Assembly: GCA_949358305.1 (NCBI GenBank)
Contig: OX442321.1
Coordinates: 6,289,605-6,349,604, forward strand
Direction: 5' to 3'
Length of the DNA: 60,000 nt
From: Strigamia acuminata
Taxonomy: Eukaryota; Arthropoda; Chilopoda; Geophilomorpha; Linotaeniidae
Shown here: piece by piece, positions 59,950 through 60,000 of the stretch
Layout: every line of letters begins with the position of its first letter
Numbering within the stretch: position 1 is the first letter of the stretch
The notes under the pieces: model-generated
Database searches by the model: none
What the model was told of the DNA's origin: nothing
Seen by the model: only the letters and a program-made list of their open reading frames with translations
Position numbers and translations under genes: made by a program

Positions 59950-60000
59950 TACTCTTGTTCGACTCAAGAGGGTGCCCTTCTCCCATTGGCCGAGCCGCAT
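59950..60000 (+). mobile_element. Left end of a TACTCT-type MITE, cut by the window edge
   Basis: TACTCTTGTTCGACTCAAGA follows TA (59948-59949) and continues into GTGCCCTTCT...GAGCCGCAT. It matches the inverted repeats of the element at 11190-12303. Confidence 0.75.

Overview
The window is nuclear DNA from an animal, almost certainly an arthropod. It carries short-intron GT-AG genes of two arthropod chemoreceptor families: ionotropic receptors (IRs) and insect-type gustatory receptors (Grs, with the C-terminal TY....Q motif). Around them is an AT-rich, heavily transposon-loaded background (Copia, Gypsy, BEL/Pao, Helitron, hAT, Mutator-like, TA-target MITEs). I cannot name the species. I see no rRNA, tRNA or CRISPR locus.

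The native layer is a chemoreceptor cluster built by tandem duplication. In order: a broken Gr on the minus strand (484-1704), IR-A (2102-9727), IR-B (16247-32827), an intact four-exon Gr (36843-38236), a one-exon relic of an IR-A-like gene (45307-45346), IR-C (46643-49186) and a 3'-incomplete IR-D (57277-58817). IR-A, B and C each have 11 exons with the same intron positions and phases. My exon sums are divisible by three (473, 479 and 480 aa). Behind each of A, B and C lies a 21-bp minisatellite and a shared 3' flank, so the duplicated unit is larger than the gene.

The second layer is transposons dropped into this cluster, often nested. An intact-looking Copia with identical LTRs sits antisense in intron 7 of IR-A, 8 bp after the splice donor. 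A four-deep nest of elements (12698-16031) lies just upstream of IR-B. Intron 3 of IR-B is about 14.2 kb: it holds a DNA transposon that was itself split by a 12.4-kb Gypsy, plus a MITE, yet the flanking exons still join in frame. A 1.1-kb Mutator-like element behind IR-B carries an OTU/PHD-finger ORF between arrays of palindromes. A BEL element with identical LTRs (38895-45223) split the IR relic from its upstream region. A Helitron (52009-56937) contains a Gypsy gag-pol with one LTR, fused to Helitron tail sequence.

The most notable mechanistic features are in the big Gypsy. It has a classic A-AAA-AAC slippery site joining gag to pol, and a third, non-envelope-like ORF of about 791 aa that appears to be made by splicing a 30-codon leader exon onto a long downstream exon. 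Exon coordinates given below were derived by eye from splice consensus and comparison among the paralogues inside the window; no database search was possible.
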